64,000 nt of DNA. Origin: Flavivirga algicola. GTDB lineage: Bacteria > Bacteroidota > Bacteroidia > Flavobacteriales > Flavobacteriaceae. The notes under the pieces are model-generated. The model saw only the letters and a program-made list of their open reading frames with translations. It was not told the DNA's origin and searched no databases. Shown in pieces: positions 35,532-44,368 of the stretch. The first letter of the stretch is position 1. Each line of letters opens with the position of its first letter. The DNA is taken from contig NZ_JABBHF010000008.1 in assembly GCF_012910715.1 (NCBI RefSeq), forward strand, positions 124,001-188,000, given 5' to 3'. A program made the translations under genes and the position numbers.

Positions 35532-36560
35532 ATGAAACTGCTAGTAAAAAATATAATTAAAGAAACTAATGATGCTGTAAGTGTATGTTTTAAGAATGGG
35601 AACTTGTTTAAAAAGTTAAAGTACAAACCAGGGCAATTTTTAACCATACATGTTCCCATTGATGAGGTGGTGCATAAAAGAGCTTATTCATTTAGTAGTA
35701 ATCCTTATACCGATAAAGATTTAAAAATTACCATAAAACGTGTCGAGAAAGGTCTGGTGTCAAACTATGTTCATGATCATCTTCGCGTGGGAGAAAAGTT
35801 GGTAGTAGATAATCCAGCAGGTTCTTTTTATGTAGAACCTGTTAATGAACATAAAAAACAATATGTTTTATTTGCTGGAGGTAGTGGTATTACCCCCATG
35901 TTTTCTATTGTGAAATCTGTTTTAACAGAAGAAAAAGATTCGAATGTACTATTAATCTATGCTAATCAGAATGTCGAGTCTATTATTTTTCATGATGAAA
36001 TTAAGGCATTGAAAAATGAGTACCCAGATACATTTTTTGTTGAGCATATCATTTCTTCAAACCTAACCGATAGTGATAATTACCATTCGGGTTTGGCAAC
36101 ACATAAATTATTAAATAAGATATTCTCAAGGCATCAATTGGCTTATGATGATCATACATATATGATTTGTGGACCTTTTGGTTATATGGAAAAGATTAAA
36201 GAAATCTTGAAAGATAATGGAGTATCCAGAGATAAAATAAAGATCGAAGTTTTTAAAAGTCCCAAGGTAAAAGTTTCAGGTAAAAATTTGTTAAGCGATG
36301 TTACTTTAAAGGTAGAAGGGGAGTCGCATGAAATAAAAGTAAGAGGAGATAAATCCATACTAGAACAAGCTATGTTTGAAAGTATTGTTATTCCATATTC
36401 GTGTAGAGCAGGTATGTGCTCTACCTGCAGAGCAAAATGTACTTCGGGAAAAGTAAAGATGACCGAAGGGCATCTATTATCAGAGAGCGATGTGGAAAAC
36501 GGCGACATCCTTACGTGTATTAGTTATCCTGTAAGCGACAAAGTTGTAATTGAAATATAA
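35532..36560 (+). CDS. FAD/NAD(P) oxidoreductase with C-terminal 2Fe-2S ferredoxin
   Basis: 342 residues, three domains. The FAD domain has HKRAYSFSSNPYTDKDLKIT (RxYS) and KRVEKGLVSNYVHDHL; the NAD(P) domain has LFAGGSGITPMFSIVKSV and YMICGPFGYM; the C-terminal plant-type ferredoxin has CRAGMCSTCRAKC (CX4CX2C) plus a fourth Cys in ILTCISYP. Relatives are PaaE and Hcp/flavohaemoglobin-type reductases. It would oxidise NAD(P)H and feed electrons to the b-type membrane protein encoded 7 bp upstream, or to the globin. Confidence 0.88.
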   Translation: MKLLVKNIIKETNDAVSVCFKNGNLFKKLKYKPGQFLTIHVPIDEVVHKRAYSFSSNPYTDKDLKITIKRVEKGLVSNYVHDHLRVGEKLVVDNPAGSFYVEPVNEHKKQYVLFAGGSGITPMFSIVKSVLTEEKDSNVLLIYANQNVESIIFHDEIKALKNEYPDTFFVEHIISSNLTDSDNYHSGLATHKLLNKIFSRHQLAYDDHTYMICGPFGYMEKIKEILKDNGVSRDKIKIEVFKSPKVKVSGKNLLSDVTLKVEGESHEIKVRGDKSILEQAMFESIVIPYSCRAGMCSTCRAKCTSGKVKMTEGHLLSESDVENGDILTCISYPVSDKVVIEI

Positions 36561-36579
36561 TTTAAAATATTATTAGGGG

Positions 36580-37287
36580 ATGTTAAAGGTAAGTCCGTTA
36601 CGCAAAAGACAATTTTTAGGTGGTATAATTGGTATTATTTTAGGTGGGGTCATATTTTATACTTTAACCTTAGAGACTACTGAAAAATATATATCAATTG
36701 GACCTATGAATACAGGGCATCAGGAACTCTCATGTTTTGCATGCCATGCAGATGCTAAGGGAAACCTATTGCAGCAAGTACAATCTAATGTTTCCCATGC
36801 TTTTGGAGCTAGGGAAGAAGGCGTCGATTTTGGTACTAAAGATGTTACTGTAGATAATTGCATGCAATGTCACGATAGACCAAACGACAGACACCCAACC
36901 CATCGATTTTCTGAACCGAGGTTTAAAGAAGCTGTAGAACAGATCGATGCTACGACCTGCATTACTTGTCATACAGAGCATCAGGAGGAACGTGTATCGG
37001 TAGCGTCAATTAATTATTGTGTGAACTGCCATCAAGATTTAGAAGTAGAAAATGATCCGCTTGATATATCGCATAAAAGCTTAATAGCTAAAGAAGAATG
37101 GTTCACCTGTATACAATGCCATGATTTTCATGGAAACCATAAATATGATGTTCCTGAAAAATTATCTGATACCATTCCCATGAAATCTATTCAGAATTAT
37201 TTTAATGGTGGCAAAGACCCTTATGGTACCGCTAAAAAGTATACGGCTTTATCTCAAGAAGCTTGGTTAAAAACTTTAGGCGAATAA
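36580..37287 (+). CDS. Membrane-anchored pentahaem c-type cytochrome
   Basis: 235 residues with one N-terminal helix (FLGGIIGIILGGVIFYTLTL) and a periplasmic part carrying five haem motifs: CFACHAD, CMQCHDRPNDRHP, CITCHTEHQ, CVNCHQD and CIQCHDFHGNHKY. It resembles cytochrome c3/c7-type carriers. It is the last gene of the globin-haem-b-type-reductase unit, 19 bp after the reductase, and would accept electrons from the b-type protein on the outer face of the membrane. The final acceptor is unknown; NrfA, NapB or periplasmic NO are options. Confidence 0.85.
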   Translation: MLKVSPLRKRQFLGGIIGIILGGVIFYTLTLETTEKYISIGPMNTGHQELSCFACHADAKGNLLQQVQSNVSHAFGAREEGVDFGTKDVTVDNCMQCHDRPNDRHPTHRFSEPRFKEAVEQIDATTCITCHTEHQEERVSVASINYCVNCHQDLEVENDPLDISHKSLIAKEEWFTCIQCHDFHGNHKYDVPEKLSDTIPMKSIQNYFNGGKDPYGTAKKYTALSQEAWLKTLGE

Positions 37288-37780
37288 AAAGCCTTCTTTT
37301 ACCATTTATATTATTAAATACACCATATAATTTTCTTGTTTTTCAATATTGCTGAATTATAAAAATAAACAGTAACGACACTTCGGTTCCACTCGGTGCA
37401 AGGACCAATAATAGATTCTATACTTTAAACTAGCGGAAAGTAGTTCGAATAATGTCTTTCGTATTTTATAGCAGAATAGGTATTAATTACCTTTTTATAA
37501 TATGTTTTCTACGTATTTTATCCTTTTGAATAATAAATATTTGATGCTTGTAAGCATAAAACTATTGATTTTTTGTCAATTACTTAGAGCTTTTTCGGTC
37601 TGATTTTTATTTGTAATATTCTTAATATAAGGTTGTTATGTTGTTTTTATGTTTTTTGACAGGTTGAATTATGTGAAAAAAGATGATTGAACATGTGTAT
37701 TTACATAAGGGGTAAGTGTTACTACTTATATATTTGCATAAAATAAGTATAAATACTTAGTTTAATTAAAACTTTAAATT
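37288..37780. other. 493-bp intergenic region before the nitrate ABC transporter
   Basis: No gene seen. Near 37385-37410 there is a decayed repeat fragment (ACTTCGGTTCCACTCGGTGC). The last 70 bp hold two palindromic operators and a -7 element, listed separately. Confidence 0.6.
37713..37759 (+). promoter_or_regulatory. Promoter with two TAAGTA-type palindromes upstream of nrtA-like gene
   Basis: TAAGTG-TTAC-TACTTA (37713-37728) is directly followed by TATATTTG (37729-37736), an exact TAnnTTTG -7 element. A second, perfect palindrome, TAAGTA-TAAA-TACTTA, lies at 37744-37759, 21 bp before the start codon. The upstream site is where a -33 element would lie, which suits an activator; the downstream one could repress or autoregulate. 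Confidence 0.65.
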
Positions 37781-39175
37781 ATGAAATCTCTAATTAAAAA
37801 ATCAACTTGGATTCTACCAATAGCAGTTTTGCTTTTTTCTTGTGGTAACAAGGAAAAAAAGCAAACCATCGCTGAAAATGTAACGCCAGAAAGCTCTAAA
37901 ACAAAAACACTAAATATTGAAAAACCACAACTAACTTTTGGTTTTATCAAATTAACAGATATGGCACCTTTAGCCATAGCTAAAGAAAAAGGATTCTTTG
38001 AAGATGAAGGATTATTTGTTTCTGTTGAAGCTCAATCAAACTGGAAAAATGTATTAGATCGTGTAATTGATGGACAACTAGACGGTTCGCATATGCTGGC
38101 AGGACAGCCAATTGCTGCAGGTGCAGGATTTGGTCGTCAGGCAGATTTAGTAACACCATTTTCAATGGATTTAAATGGCAACGGTATCACAGTATCAAAT
38201 GATGTGTGGTCTAAAATGAAACCAAACGTACCAAAAGACGCAGATGGTAAACCAGTACACCCTATTAAAGCAGACGCTTTAAAACCAGTAATAGATGAAT
38301 ACAAAAATAGCGGTAAAGCGTTTAAAATGGGTATGGTATTCCCAGTATCTACACACAATTACGAGATAAGATATTGGTTAGCTGCTGCGGGTATTCACCC
38401 AGGTATGTACACAGAAGATAATGTACAAGGACAAATTGATGCCGAAGTGTTATTATCGGTAACACCACCACCACAAATGCCAGCAACGCTTGAAGCAGGT
38501 ACCATTTATGGATATTGTGTGGGAGAACCATGGAATCAGCAAGCTGTATTTAAAGGTATTGGTGTACCAGTTACTACTAACTATGATATCTGGAAAAACA
38601 ACCCAGAGAAAGTATTTGTAATGACAAAGAAGTTTGTTGAGGAAAATCCAAATACTGCAATAGCTGTAACTAAAGCATTAATTAGAGCAGGTAAATGGTT
38701 GGATGATCCAGCAAACAGAAAAGAAGCTGTAAAAATATTAGCAATGTCTCAATACGTAGGAGCGCCAGAAGCTGTATTGGCAAACTCTATGACAGGAACA
38801 TTTGAGTTTGAAAAAGGAGACAAGCGTGAGATGCCAGACTTTAATGTATTCTACAAATACAATGCAACATACCCATTCTATTCAGATGGTATCTGGTTCT
38901 TAACTCAGATGAGACGTTGGGGACAAATTCCAGAATCTAAACCTGCCGAATGGTACGCAGAAACTATTAAAGATATTTATAGACCAGATATCTGGAAAAG
39001 AGCAGCAGAATTTTTAGTTGAAGAGGGGAAAATTCCAGCAACCGATATACCTAATACAGATGGTTTTAAACCAGCTACAGCCGATTTTATAGATGGAACA
39101 ACTTACGATGCCAAAGATCCAATTGCATACATCAATAGCTTTGAGATTGGAAACAAGGATAAGGCCGTACAATAA
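37781..39175 (+). CDS. nrtA: NrtA-type nitrate ABC transporter substrate-binding lipoprotein
   Basis: 464 residues with a lipoprotein signal ([17 protein letters not shown]). The mature part fits the CmpA/NrtA family: [100 protein letters not shown] and a C-terminal part with [16 protein letters not shown]. Family members bind nitrate, nitrite or bicarbonate; the nitrate-respiration context argues for nitrate/nitrite. First gene of a five-gene run. Two palindromic operators lie directly upstream. Confidence 0.88.
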   Translation: MKSLIKKSTWILPIAVLLFSCGNKEKKQTIAENVTPESSKTKTLNIEKPQLTFGFIKLTDMAPLAIAKEKGFFEDEGLFVSVEAQSNWKNVLDRVIDGQLDGSHMLAGQPIAAGAGFGRQADLVTPFSMDLNGNGITVSNDVWSKMKPNVPKDADGKPVHPIKADALKPVIDEYKNSGKAFKMGMVFPVSTHNYEIRYWLAAAGIHPGMYTEDNVQGQIDAEVLLSVTPPPQMPATLEAGTIYGYCVGEPWNQQAVFKGIGVPVTTNYDIWKNNPEKVFVMTKKFVEENPNTAIAVTKALIRAGKWLDDPANRKEAVKILAMSQYVGAPEAVLANSMTGTFEFEKGDKREMPDFNVFYKYNATYPFYSDGIWFLTQMRRWGQIPESKPAEWYAETIKDIYRPDIWKRAAEFLVEEGKIPATDIPNTDGFKPATADFIDGTTYDAKDPIAYINSFEIGNKDKAVQ

Positions 39176-39200
39176 CAAACAAGAAATTAAATAAAGAGTC

Positions 39201-40307
39201 ATGAAGCAAAGTGTTAGTTTAAATACAGCAGGAAAAATAGCGAGATTTAATATATTTAGGTTTCTATTTCAAGGATCTATTGCTAAAGTAAAGCAAATGG
39301 ATCCAAAGGTTGCACTTAAAAAAGTAGCAATTTCAATTGCCTCAATCCTTTTATTCTTAGGATTATGGCATATGGGAGCTAAAGCGCTTTATAATAAAGA
39401 AGCAGATTTTAAAATTAATAAAGCCTTAGAAGAGCGAGGACAGGCAGCAGCAGATTCTGAGGCCGCTTGTATTGCATCTGGAAATCCTGATTGTCAACCT
39501 AACACATTGCCTTCACCGGCTCAAGTATGGGCTTCATTTAATTCCTTGTTAAAAGATCATGGTATTATTAGTGCAGATAAAGCAGCATTTAAAGAAAAAA
39601 CAGCCGCTTTAAATGCTCAAAGAGAAGCTGAAAATCTGGATCCTATTGTGTATACAGGTAGGCCATCTTTTGTAGATCAAATATGGAGAAGTCTAGGAAC
39701 AGTGTTTGCTGGATTCTTATTAGCATTCTTTATAGCGGTTCCTTTAGGTATTTTTATAGGGTTAAGTCCTAATTTAAAAAGTGCATTTAACTGGTTTATT
39801 CAAGTATTTAAGCCAGTATCTCCGGTAGTATGGTACTTATTGGTTTTTATGATTGTAAAAACTGTACTTATAGGTTCTCCAGATGACAGTTCATTCACCA
39901 TCTCATTTGTCAGTGTTGGTTTATGTTCTATGTGGGCAACGTTAGTAAATACAGCTATGGGTGTATCATCTGTGGATAATGATTATATCAATGTTGCTAA
40001 AGTGTTAAAACTGGGAACGTTTCAAAAGATATTCAAGGTGATATTACCATCATCTTTACCATTAATCTTTACTGGTTTAAAAATTACTTTATCTGTAGGA
40101 TGGATGGTACTAATTGCTATTGAATTATTAGCACAAAGCCCTGGATTAGGAACTTTTGTTTGGGAGGAATTCCAAAATGGTGCGAATGATTCTAATGCAA
40201 AAATAATCGTTGCTATGTTTGTAATTGGTATCATAGGATTCTTGTTAGACAGAATCATGTTAGCTATTCAGAACTCAGTGTCTTTTGTTAAAACAGACGC
40301 CATATAA
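39201..40307 (+). CDS. nrtB: NrtB-type ABC transporter permease
   Basis: 368 residues. A first helix near residue 50 (ISIASILLFLGLWHMGAKAL) is followed by an extracytoplasmic stretch of about 90 residues with two Cys (EAACIASGNPDCQP), then the permease core: SLGTVFAGFLLAFFIAVPLG, VSPVVWYLLVFMIVKTVLIG and the EAA loop VAKVLKLGTFQKIFKVILPS, which contacts the ATPases. The insertion is longer than I expect for this family and may be lineage-specific. Belongs to the NitT/TauT family, with substrate nitrate/nitrite by context. Confidence 0.87.
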   Translation: MKQSVSLNTAGKIARFNIFRFLFQGSIAKVKQMDPKVALKKVAISIASILLFLGLWHMGAKALYNKEADFKINKALEERGQAAADSEAACIASGNPDCQPNTLPSPAQVWASFNSLLKDHGIISADKAAFKEKTAALNAQREAENLDPIVYTGRPSFVDQIWRSLGTVFAGFLLAFFIAVPLGIFIGLSPNLKSAFNWFIQVFKPVSPVVWYLLVFMIVKTVLIGSPDDSSFTISFVSVGLCSMWATLVNTAMGVSSVDNDYINVAKVLKLGTFQKIFKVILPSSLPLIFTGLKITLSVGWMVLIAIELLAQSPGLGTFVWEEFQNGANDSNAKIIVAMFVIGIIGFLLDRIMLAIQNSVSFVKTDAI

Positions 40308-40392
40308 AAAGTGTTGAAATGTGTAACTGTTTAATCGTATAATCGAAAAACAGTTTAACGAATCGACAAATAAACATTTAAACAGAGATAAT

Positions 40393-41235
40393 ATGGCATA
40401 TTTAGAATTAAATAACGTACATAAGACATATATAGAAGGTGAGGAAGAAATACTTTCTAATATTAATCTTTCTATTGAAGAAGGCGAATTCGTGGCTATC
40501 GTTGGGTTTACAGGAAGTGGAAAAACAACATTAGTAAATTTAATAAACGGATTATTAGAGCCTACAAGGGGAGAAGTATTATTTAAAGGAGAACCCGTAA
40601 AAGGGACTAGTCATGAAAGAGGGGTGATTTTTCAGAATTACTCATTATTACCATGGTTAACCGTTGAACAAAATGTGTTGATGGCTGTTAAGGAAGCGTT
40701 TCCAAAGAAAAGCAAAAAAGAGCTAACCGAAATGGTAGCTGAATATGTGGAGATGGTAAGCTTATCACATGCTATAAACAAACGTCCTAAAGAGTTATCT
40801 GGTGGTATGCGTCAGCGTGTAGCTGTGGCAAGAGCCCTTGCCATGAAGCCAGAAATGATCATTATGGATGAACCATTAGGAGCGTTAGATGCTTTAACAA
40901 GAGGAAACCTTCAAGATGAAATATTAAACATTTGGGGTAAAGATAAGCGCACCGCTTTATTAATCACCAATGATGTTGACGAAGGTATTTATATGGCAGA
41001 CAGAATTATTCCTTTACGTCCAGGACCTAGAGCAACTTTAGGACCAGAATTCAAAATTGATATTGAAAGGCCAAGGGATAAAACTGAAATGAACGATAAT
41101 GAAAATTACAAGCAAACGCGTAATGCTATTATTGAGTATCTAATGGATATAGGTAATGAAAGAAAATCTGAAGCTCAAGAAGAACTTGTATTACCAGATT
41201 TAGCACCTAAAGATTTTGTTAATCAATTTAAATAA
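40393..41235 (+). CDS. Nitrate ABC transporter ATPase, first of two
   Basis: 280 residues. Walker A is GFTGSGKTTLVNLINGL, the Q loop GVIFQNYSLLPWLTVEQNV, the signature ELSGGMRQRVAVARALA and Walker B MIIMDEPLGALDALTRG. The switch position that is usually His reads Asn (LLITNDVDEGIYMADRI), while the second ATPase keeps His (MITHDVDEA), so the pair may have one weak and one full catalytic site. The segment RIIPLRPGPRATLGPEF resembles the end of NrtC/NrtD ATPase domains. No solute-binding-like C-terminal extension as in cyanobacterial NrtC. Confidence 0.88.
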   Translation: MAYLELNNVHKTYIEGEEEILSNINLSIEEGEFVAIVGFTGSGKTTLVNLINGLLEPTRGEVLFKGEPVKGTSHERGVIFQNYSLLPWLTVEQNVLMAVKEAFPKKSKKELTEMVAEYVEMVSLSHAINKRPKELSGGMRQRVAVARALAMKPEMIIMDEPLGALDALTRGNLQDEILNIWGKDKRTALLITNDVDEGIYMADRIIPLRPGPRATLGPEFKIDIERPRDKTEMNDNENYKQTRNAIIEYLMDIGNERKSEAQEELVLPDLAPKDFVNQFK

Positions 41236-41244
41236 GCGGTCAAT

Positions 41245-42072
41245 ATGAGTACAATAACAGCAAATAAAACAACAGATTTTGGGCATAACGGAATCTTCCC
41301 GTCAAATGAGGTGATGCTTGATTTAAAGAATTTAAAGAAAGTATACCCTACGCCAAAAGGGGACTATGTAGTACTTGAAGATTTAAACCTTCAAATTAAA
41401 AAAGAAGAGTTCGTTACCATTATAGGACATTCAGGTTGTGGAAAAACCACTATGTTATCTATGATTGCTGGATTAAACGAAATTTCTGGAGGTAATATTT
41501 CAGTATTAGGAAAATATATTAAAGGCCCTGGACCAGATAGAGGTGTCATTTTTCAAGCACCAAGTTTAATGCCTTGGATGACCTCACTGCAAAATGTATT
41601 ATTAGGTGTAAACCAGGTATTCCCACACGCTACAAAAAACCAACGTAATGATATAGCAAAGTACTACCTACAAAAAGTAGGTTTAGAAAATGCATTTCAT
41701 AAAAAGGCATCAGACTTATCACAAGGTATGCAGCAGCGTGTAGGTATAGCAAGAGCCTTTGCTATAAAACCTAAAGTATTATTACTTGATGAGCCTTTTG
41801 GAATGTTAGATTCATTAACAAGGGGTGAACTTCAGGATATTTTAATTGAAATTTGGAACAAAGAGAAAATTACTGCAGTAATGATTACACATGATGTAGA
41901 TGAAGCTATTTTTTTAGCAGACCGTGTGGTGATGATGACTAGTGGACCTAAAGCAAAAATAGGAGACATTCTAAATATTGACTTTGAAAGACCAAGAACT
42001 CGTAAGTCTGTTTTAGAACATGATGATTATTATACATATAGAAAACATTTAATAGATTTTTTAGAGCATTAG
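41245..42072 (+). CDS. Nitrate ABC transporter ATPase, second of two
   Basis: 275 residues. Walker A GHSGCGKTTMLSMIAGL, Q loop GVIFQAPSLMPWMTSLQNV, signature DLSQGMQQRVGIARAFA (Gln in place of the first Gly of LSGG), Walker B LLLDEPFGMLDSLTRG, and the switch His in MITHDVDEAIFLADRVV. Begins 9 bp after the first ATPase. Works with it and the NrtB-like permease in nitrate/nitrite import. Confidence 0.9.
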   Translation: MSTITANKTTDFGHNGIFPSNEVMLDLKNLKKVYPTPKGDYVVLEDLNLQIKKEEFVTIIGHSGCGKTTMLSMIAGLNEISGGNISVLGKYIKGPGPDRGVIFQAPSLMPWMTSLQNVLLGVNQVFPHATKNQRNDIAKYYLQKVGLENAFHKKASDLSQGMQQRVGIARAFAIKPKVLLLDEPFGMLDSLTRGELQDILIEIWNKEKITAVMITHDVDEAIFLADRVVMMTSGPKAKIGDILNIDFERPRTRKSVLEHDDYYTYRKHLIDFLEH

Positions 42073-42139
42073 TAATGGAAATAGCTCGTAAAATTATAGC
42101 AATATAAAGATTAGGTTATATGAGATTTATCATAAACTG

Positions 42140-42163
42140 AAAGTTGAGCCAACTTTATATTTG
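42140..42163 (+). promoter_or_regulatory. AAAGTTG-AGC-CAACTTT palindrome abutting a -7 element before the porin gene
   Basis: A perfect inverted repeat AAAGTTG-AGC-CAACTTT (42140-42156) runs directly into TATATTTG (42156-42163), an exact TAnnTTTG match. The layout copies the nrtA promoter, but the half-site and spacer differ. The porin start is 64 bp further on. Confidence 0.55.
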
Positions 42164-42227
42164 TAGGACAAAAAATTAACAACAAAGATTAAATCAACTC
42201 AAAAATAAAAACTAAAAACAAGAAAAG

Positions 42228-43505
42228 ATGAAAAGACAATACGTGATTTTGGGACTATTGCTAGGGTGCTTACAATTTGCACAAGCTCAATTTACTTTAG
42301 ATGGCGAATTTAGGCCACGTACAGAATACCGAAATGGTTTTGGAAACCTTATAGCCGACGATGCAGATGCAGGTTTTGGTATTTCAACTAGGGTACGTTT
42401 AAATGCTGGATATAAAACAGAAGCTTATAAAGTGTTTGTAAGCCTACAGGATGTTATGGTTTGGGGTGAAAACAGACAAATTTTACCTTATGACCAAAAT
42501 AACTCATTTGCTGTTTTTCAAGCTTGGGCAGAAATTAATTTAGGAGAAGGATGGTCGACTAAATTAGGACGTCAGGTATTGTCTTACGACGATCAACGTA
42601 TTCTTGGGGGCTTAGATTGGGCACAACAAGGACGTAATCATGATGCCGCTTTAATAAAATATAAAAAGGACAAATTTATATTAGACGTGGCATTGGCTTT
42701 TAATCAGGATTATTCACATCCAACAGGTTTTGTATCAACAGGAACAGGCTATAATACTACCGGTTTCTTTTCTTATAAAACGATGCAGTATGCTTATTTA
42801 AAGCAAGCTTGGGACAATTTTTCTGGAAGTTTACTATTAATGAACAATGGTTTTCAGGAATTTGATACCAACAATGATCCTGATGGCGTGAGTAACCTTC
42901 AAACTTTAGGAACACATTTAAATTATAAAGCAGGAAGCTTTGGATTGGCAGCTAATGCCTTTATACAAACAGGTAAAAGGCAAGGAGAAGTAGATGTAAA
43001 AGGTGCTTACCTTCTAGGTTTGGACCTGTCATACAAAGCATCAGATAAAGTTGGCTTAGGTGCAGGTTTAGAAATTATAAGCGGTAATGATGCAGATCCA
43101 GGAGAAACGGGCGCATTTTTCCCATTATACGGAACCAATCATAAATTTAACGGATTTATGGATTATTTCTATGTAGGTAACCATGCAAATTCAATTGGTT
43201 TATTTGATGTTCATGTGAGTGCGAACTTCAAATTAAATGATACTTCAAGCCTTATGGTAAAAGCTTTAAACTTTAGTGGAGAACAAGAATTAGCCAGCGG
43301 TGAAAAATCATTAGGAACAGAGATTGATTTGGTTTATAAAAAGAAATTTAAGGGCTTTGCTTTAGTTGCTGGATACTCTCATATGTTTGCAGCAGACGGT
43401 ATGTATGAGTTAAAAGGTATTACAGAAGATGCAGCAGCAAGCACTCAAAACTGGGCTTGGGCCATGTTGGTGTTAAAGCCTAAGTTTTTAAACACAGCAA
43501 AGTAA
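42228..43505 (+). CDS. Alginate-export-family outer-membrane porin
   Basis: 425 residues with a signal peptide (YVILGLLLGCLQFAQAQ) and repeated amphipathic beta strands ending in aromatic residues. The motifs FRPRTEYRNGFG, AWAEINLGEGWSTKLGRQVL, SYDDQRILGGLDWAQQGRNH and HKFNGFMDYFYVGNHANSIG are typical of the AlgE-like Alginate_exp family in Bacteroidota. The name reflects homology; placed after a nitrate ABC transporter and behind a similar promoter, it more likely lets nitrate/nitrite through the outer membrane (inference). Its 3' end is closed by a long palindromic element. Confidence 0.85.
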   Translation: MKRQYVILGLLLGCLQFAQAQFTLDGEFRPRTEYRNGFGNLIADDADAGFGISTRVRLNAGYKTEAYKVFVSLQDVMVWGENRQILPYDQNNSFAVFQAWAEINLGEGWSTKLGRQVLSYDDQRILGGLDWAQQGRNHDAALIKYKKDKFILDVALAFNQDYSHPTGFVSTGTGYNTTGFFSYKTMQYAYLKQAWDNFSGSLLLMNNGFQEFDTNNDPDGVSNLQTLGTHLNYKAGSFGLAANAFIQTGKRQGEVDVKGAYLLGLDLSYKASDKVGLGAGLEIISGNDADPGETGAFFPLYGTNHKFNGFMDYFYVGNHANSIGLFDVHVSANFKLNDTSSLMVKALNFSGEQELASGEKSLGTEIDLVYKKKFKGFALVAGYSHMFAADGMYELKGITEDAAASTQNWAWAMLVLKPKFLNTAK

Positions 43506-43559
43506 TTATTGTAAAAATATAATCTATTATAGATTTTTTGAGAATGACTAACTCAAAAT

Positions 43560-43695
43560 AAAGAGGGTGTCTAAAAAGTCTTTGTAATTTGATTTGTCAG
43601 GTTGAGCCTGTCGAAACCAACATTGATTATCAGTATTTTAAAAATATTTCGACAAGCTCAATATGACATTGAACATACTTTTAGACACCCTCTTT
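43560..43695. repeat. 136-bp nested palindromic element
   Basis: Outer arms AAAGAGGGTGTCTAAAAAGT (43560-43579) and ACTTTTAGACACCCTCTTT (43677-43695) pair with a single-base gap. Inner arms TGTCAGGTTGAGCCTGTCGA (from 43595) and TCGACAAGCTCAATATGACA (to about 43668) also pair with few mismatches. The whole can fold into one long hairpin ending in a T run on both strands. It separates the convergent porin and response-regulator genes. It can act as a bidirectional terminator and is probably a dispersed flavobacterial palindromic repeat. Confidence 0.75.
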
Positions 43696-43724
43696 TTAGA
43701 TTAAAACAGCTTTAAAAACAAATA

Positions 43725-44366
43725 CTATAACTTATAAATACCATTTTTAATAGCATATAATACAAGGCCTATTCTGTTTTTAACATTTAATTTTTGAAAA
43801 AGAGTATCTCTGTAGCCATCAATTGTTTTTGGGCTTAAAAACATTTTTTCGGCTATTTCCTTATAAGTCATTTCAGAGCAGGTGTGTATTATAAACTCTA
43901 TTTCTCTGTCTTTAAGTTGAATTTTACTTGAATAATCATCACTTAGAGAGTTGATTAAAATATTAGAAACATCTTTAGTATGATAATAACCGTGCTTTAT
44001 AGTTTCTATTAAGGCTAGTTCTAAGACATCTTTTTCAACATCTTTCAGCAAATAACCTTTTGCACCAGCCTTAAGCATTTTAATAATAGTGGTATCGTTT
44101 TCTTCGACAGAAAGTGCTATGACTTTAATTTTTGGATATTCGTTTTTTATGATTCCTGTGGTCTCTATACCATTTAAAATGGGCATATTAACATCCATGA
44201 GGATAATATCTGGAATATTACTTGGAGTTTTAAGTTTAGTAAGAAGTTCTTGACCATTTTTACAGGTATAAAGTACATTGAAATCTTCAAAAGAATTTAC
44301 TAAACTCGCTATAGCCTGAGATAATAAAATATGGTCTTCAACAATGACTACTGTGTGTGCTTTCAT
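43725..44366 (-). CDS. NarL/LuxR-type response regulator
   Basis: 213 residues. The receiver domain has VVIVEDHILLSQAIASLVNS, the phospho-acceptor Asp58 in IILMDVNMPILNG, the Thr/Ser position near VIALSVEENDTT and Lys in GYLLKDVEKD. The C-terminal LuxR HTH is LKDREIEFIIHTCSEMTYKE, IAEKMFLSPKTIDGYRDTLF, QKLNVKNRIGLVLYAI. It is encoded 2 bp after its kinase. Nearness to nap, nrf and nrt genes suggests control of nitrate or nitrite respiration, but the sensor has no NarX-type periplasmic domain. Confidence 0.9.
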   Translation of the reverse strand: MKAHTVVIVEDHILLSQAIASLVNSFEDFNVLYTCKNGQELLTKLKTPSNIPDIILMDVNMPILNGIETTGIIKNEYPKIKVIALSVEENDTTIIKMLKAGAKGYLLKDVEKDVLELALIETIKHGYYHTKDVSNILINSLSDDYSSKIQLKDREIEFIIHTCSEMTYKEIAEKMFLSPKTIDGYRDTLFQKLNVKNRIGLVLYAIKNGIYKL

Positions 44367-44368
44367 GG

